A DNA stretch of 46,064 bases from Nitrosospira sp. 56-18 (GTDB lineage: Bacteria; Pseudomonadota; Gammaproteobacteria; Burkholderiales; Nitrosomonadaceae): assembly GCA_001899235.1 (NCBI GenBank), contig MKVR01000026.1, positions 1 to 46,064 on the forward strand. The letters are read 5' to 3'. The translations under genes were made by a program, and so were the position numbers. Under the pieces are notes generated by a model, which saw nothing but the letters and a program-made list of their open reading frames with translations, was not told the DNA's origin and ran no database searches. This document shows positions 45,304 through 46,064 of this stretch, piece by piece (the stretch's first letter is position 1; the number at the start of each line of letters is the position of its first letter).

Positions 45304-46064
45304 TCATTCGAGGTTCTCCAGCATCGCCAAACCCCAGCCTACGCCAAAACCCGTGACTTCGCTTCCCACCGCGCCCAGTCCGCCCTTGCAACTGCTGGCC
45401 GAAAGATCCATGTGTATCCATGGCCCGTCGCCTGCAAAACGTCCCAGGAAACGCGCGGCGAGTATATGGTCCGCATCGCCTTCGAGAGAGCATTGCTTGA
45501 TGTCGGCAATCCTGCTTTCCAGTTCTTCGTCATAATCGGCATCCATCGGAAATGGCCATATTCTCTCGCCGCTGGATTTTCCCGCCGATCCCGCTTTTTC
45601 CAGCAATTCCTCCCGGTTCGCGAAAATCCCGCTGTAACGGCATCCCAGCGCGGTATGCATGGTACCCGTGAGCGTGGCAAAATCGATCATCAGATCCGGT
45701 TTCTTCCTCGATGCCAGCGTCAGGGTATCCGCCAGCACCATTCTGCCTTCCGCATCGGTGTGGATGATCTCGATGGTTGTCCCCTGCAGCGCCGTGATAA
45801 CGTCATTCTGCTTGTAGGCGCGCGGACTGATGTGATTCTGTGCGATGGCAAGCCAGCAATCGATATCCACCGGCAGATCAAGACGCGTTGCAGCGAGCAG
45901 AATGCCGAGGGCAACCGCCGAGCCGTTCATGTCCTCGTGCATGCCATGCATGTATTTCGGTGGCTTCAGGTTATGGCCGCCCGTGTCGAAGCAGATGCCC
46001 TTGCCCACCAGCGCGACGTTTTTGGCGGTCTTGATGGTCTTGGCGGTTTTAGCGGAGCGGGCCG
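45304..46064 (-). CDS. Leucyl aminopeptidase family protein (M17), C-terminal part
   Basis: The last 253 codons; the gene continues past the right edge. Two-zinc catalytic domain: VGKGICFDTGGHNLKP (lysine and aspartate metal ligands), the M-N-G-S-A loop, and HTDAEGRMVLADTL, where the family signature is normally N-T-D-A-E-G-R; the catalytic arginine and acidic ligands remain. It trims N-terminal residues from peptides. Directly before the catalytic strand, near the edge, is a low-complexity Lys/Thr stretch (KTAKTIKTAKN) not usual for the family. Confidence 0.88.
   Translation of the reverse strand, partial: ARSAKTAKTIKTAKNVALVGKGICFDTGGHNLKPPKYMHGMHEDMNGSAVALGILLAATRLDLPVDIDCWLAIAQNHISPRAYKQNDVITALQGTTIEIIHTDAEGRMVLADTLTLASRKKPDLMIDFATLTGTMHTALGCRYSGIFANREELLEKAGSAGKSSGERIWPFPMDADYDEELESRIADIKQCSLEGDADHILAARFLGRFAGDGPWIHMDLSASSCKGGLGAVGSEVTGFGVGWGLAMLENLE

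Noticed and set aside
1-46064. CRISPR arrays, tRNA, rRNA, prophage or integrase genes
   Set aside because: Looked for and not seen; the repeats present are dispersed, not regularly spaced.

Overview
This 46 kb window looks like the chromosome of a Gram-negative betaproteobacterium, most likely a Nitrosospira-like ammonia oxidiser of the Nitrosomonadaceae. The assignment is inference: it rests on the outer-membrane gene bamC, the aminotransferase-hom-thrC order, an SmbP-like periplasmic protein (SmbP was described in Nitrosomonas), and protein similarity by eye. No ammonia-oxidation gene, rRNA or tRNA was recognised.

Layout. 1-6.3 kb: the start of a family 2 glycosyltransferase, then bamC, dapA and clpB on the minus strand, with nadC divergent. 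clpB has a heat-shock (sigma-32 type) promoter. 6.4-8.6 kb: two miniature mobile elements, a GT-B glycosyltransferase and a small membrane protein. 9.1-12.5 kb: a CPA2 antiporter, a YbdK-type carboxylate-amine ligase and a class I glutamine-amidotransferase-like peptidase (C26), with a possible translational-coupling leader ORF and a possible attenuator. 12.6-17.4 kb: the minus-strand unit alaA-like aminotransferase, hom, thrC (threonine branch, fed by the same aspartate pathway as dapA), with a terminator-like hairpin just before thrC; an Mth938-like gene is divergent.

17.4-27.9 kb is the most interesting block. It holds a REC-EAL phosphodiesterase, a 1390-residue hybrid histidine kinase, and a UrtA/AmiC-like binding protein whose gene overlaps the kinase gene by 4 bp. 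A histone-deacetylase-like hydrolase follows, and then a divergent LapD-like degenerate GGDEF/EAL receptor. The sequence suggests that a small amide, possibly urea, is sensed in the periplasm and converted into a fall in cyclic-di-GMP, with a c-di-GMP surface-adhesion effector next door. 28-33.2 kb: a large EF-hand membrane protein of unknown role, class I fructose-bisphosphate aldolase, the SmbP-like protein and an SLC13-type permease. 33.3-41 kb is a stress-flavoured, all-minus block: lipoprotein phospholipase D/cardiolipin synthase, PEBP, CBS-pair protein, Hsp20, a small acidic protein, a secreted Kazal-type inhibitor, an erythromycin-esterase-like protein and an alpha/beta hydrolase. 41.2-46 kb: a methyltransferase, aroC, a quinone-oxidoreductase-like protein and the end of a leucyl aminopeptidase.

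A dispersed family of miniature elements is threaded through the window. Their ends read GGAAGCGCTGAATAAATCC, and they sit in YTAR-type targets as IS5-family insertions do. Eight full or partial copies were found. At least two sit exactly on a gene's stop codon, and one provides the last codons and stop of the EAL gene. A second short repeat (core CCTAAATCCGGCAGT) is partly associated with them.
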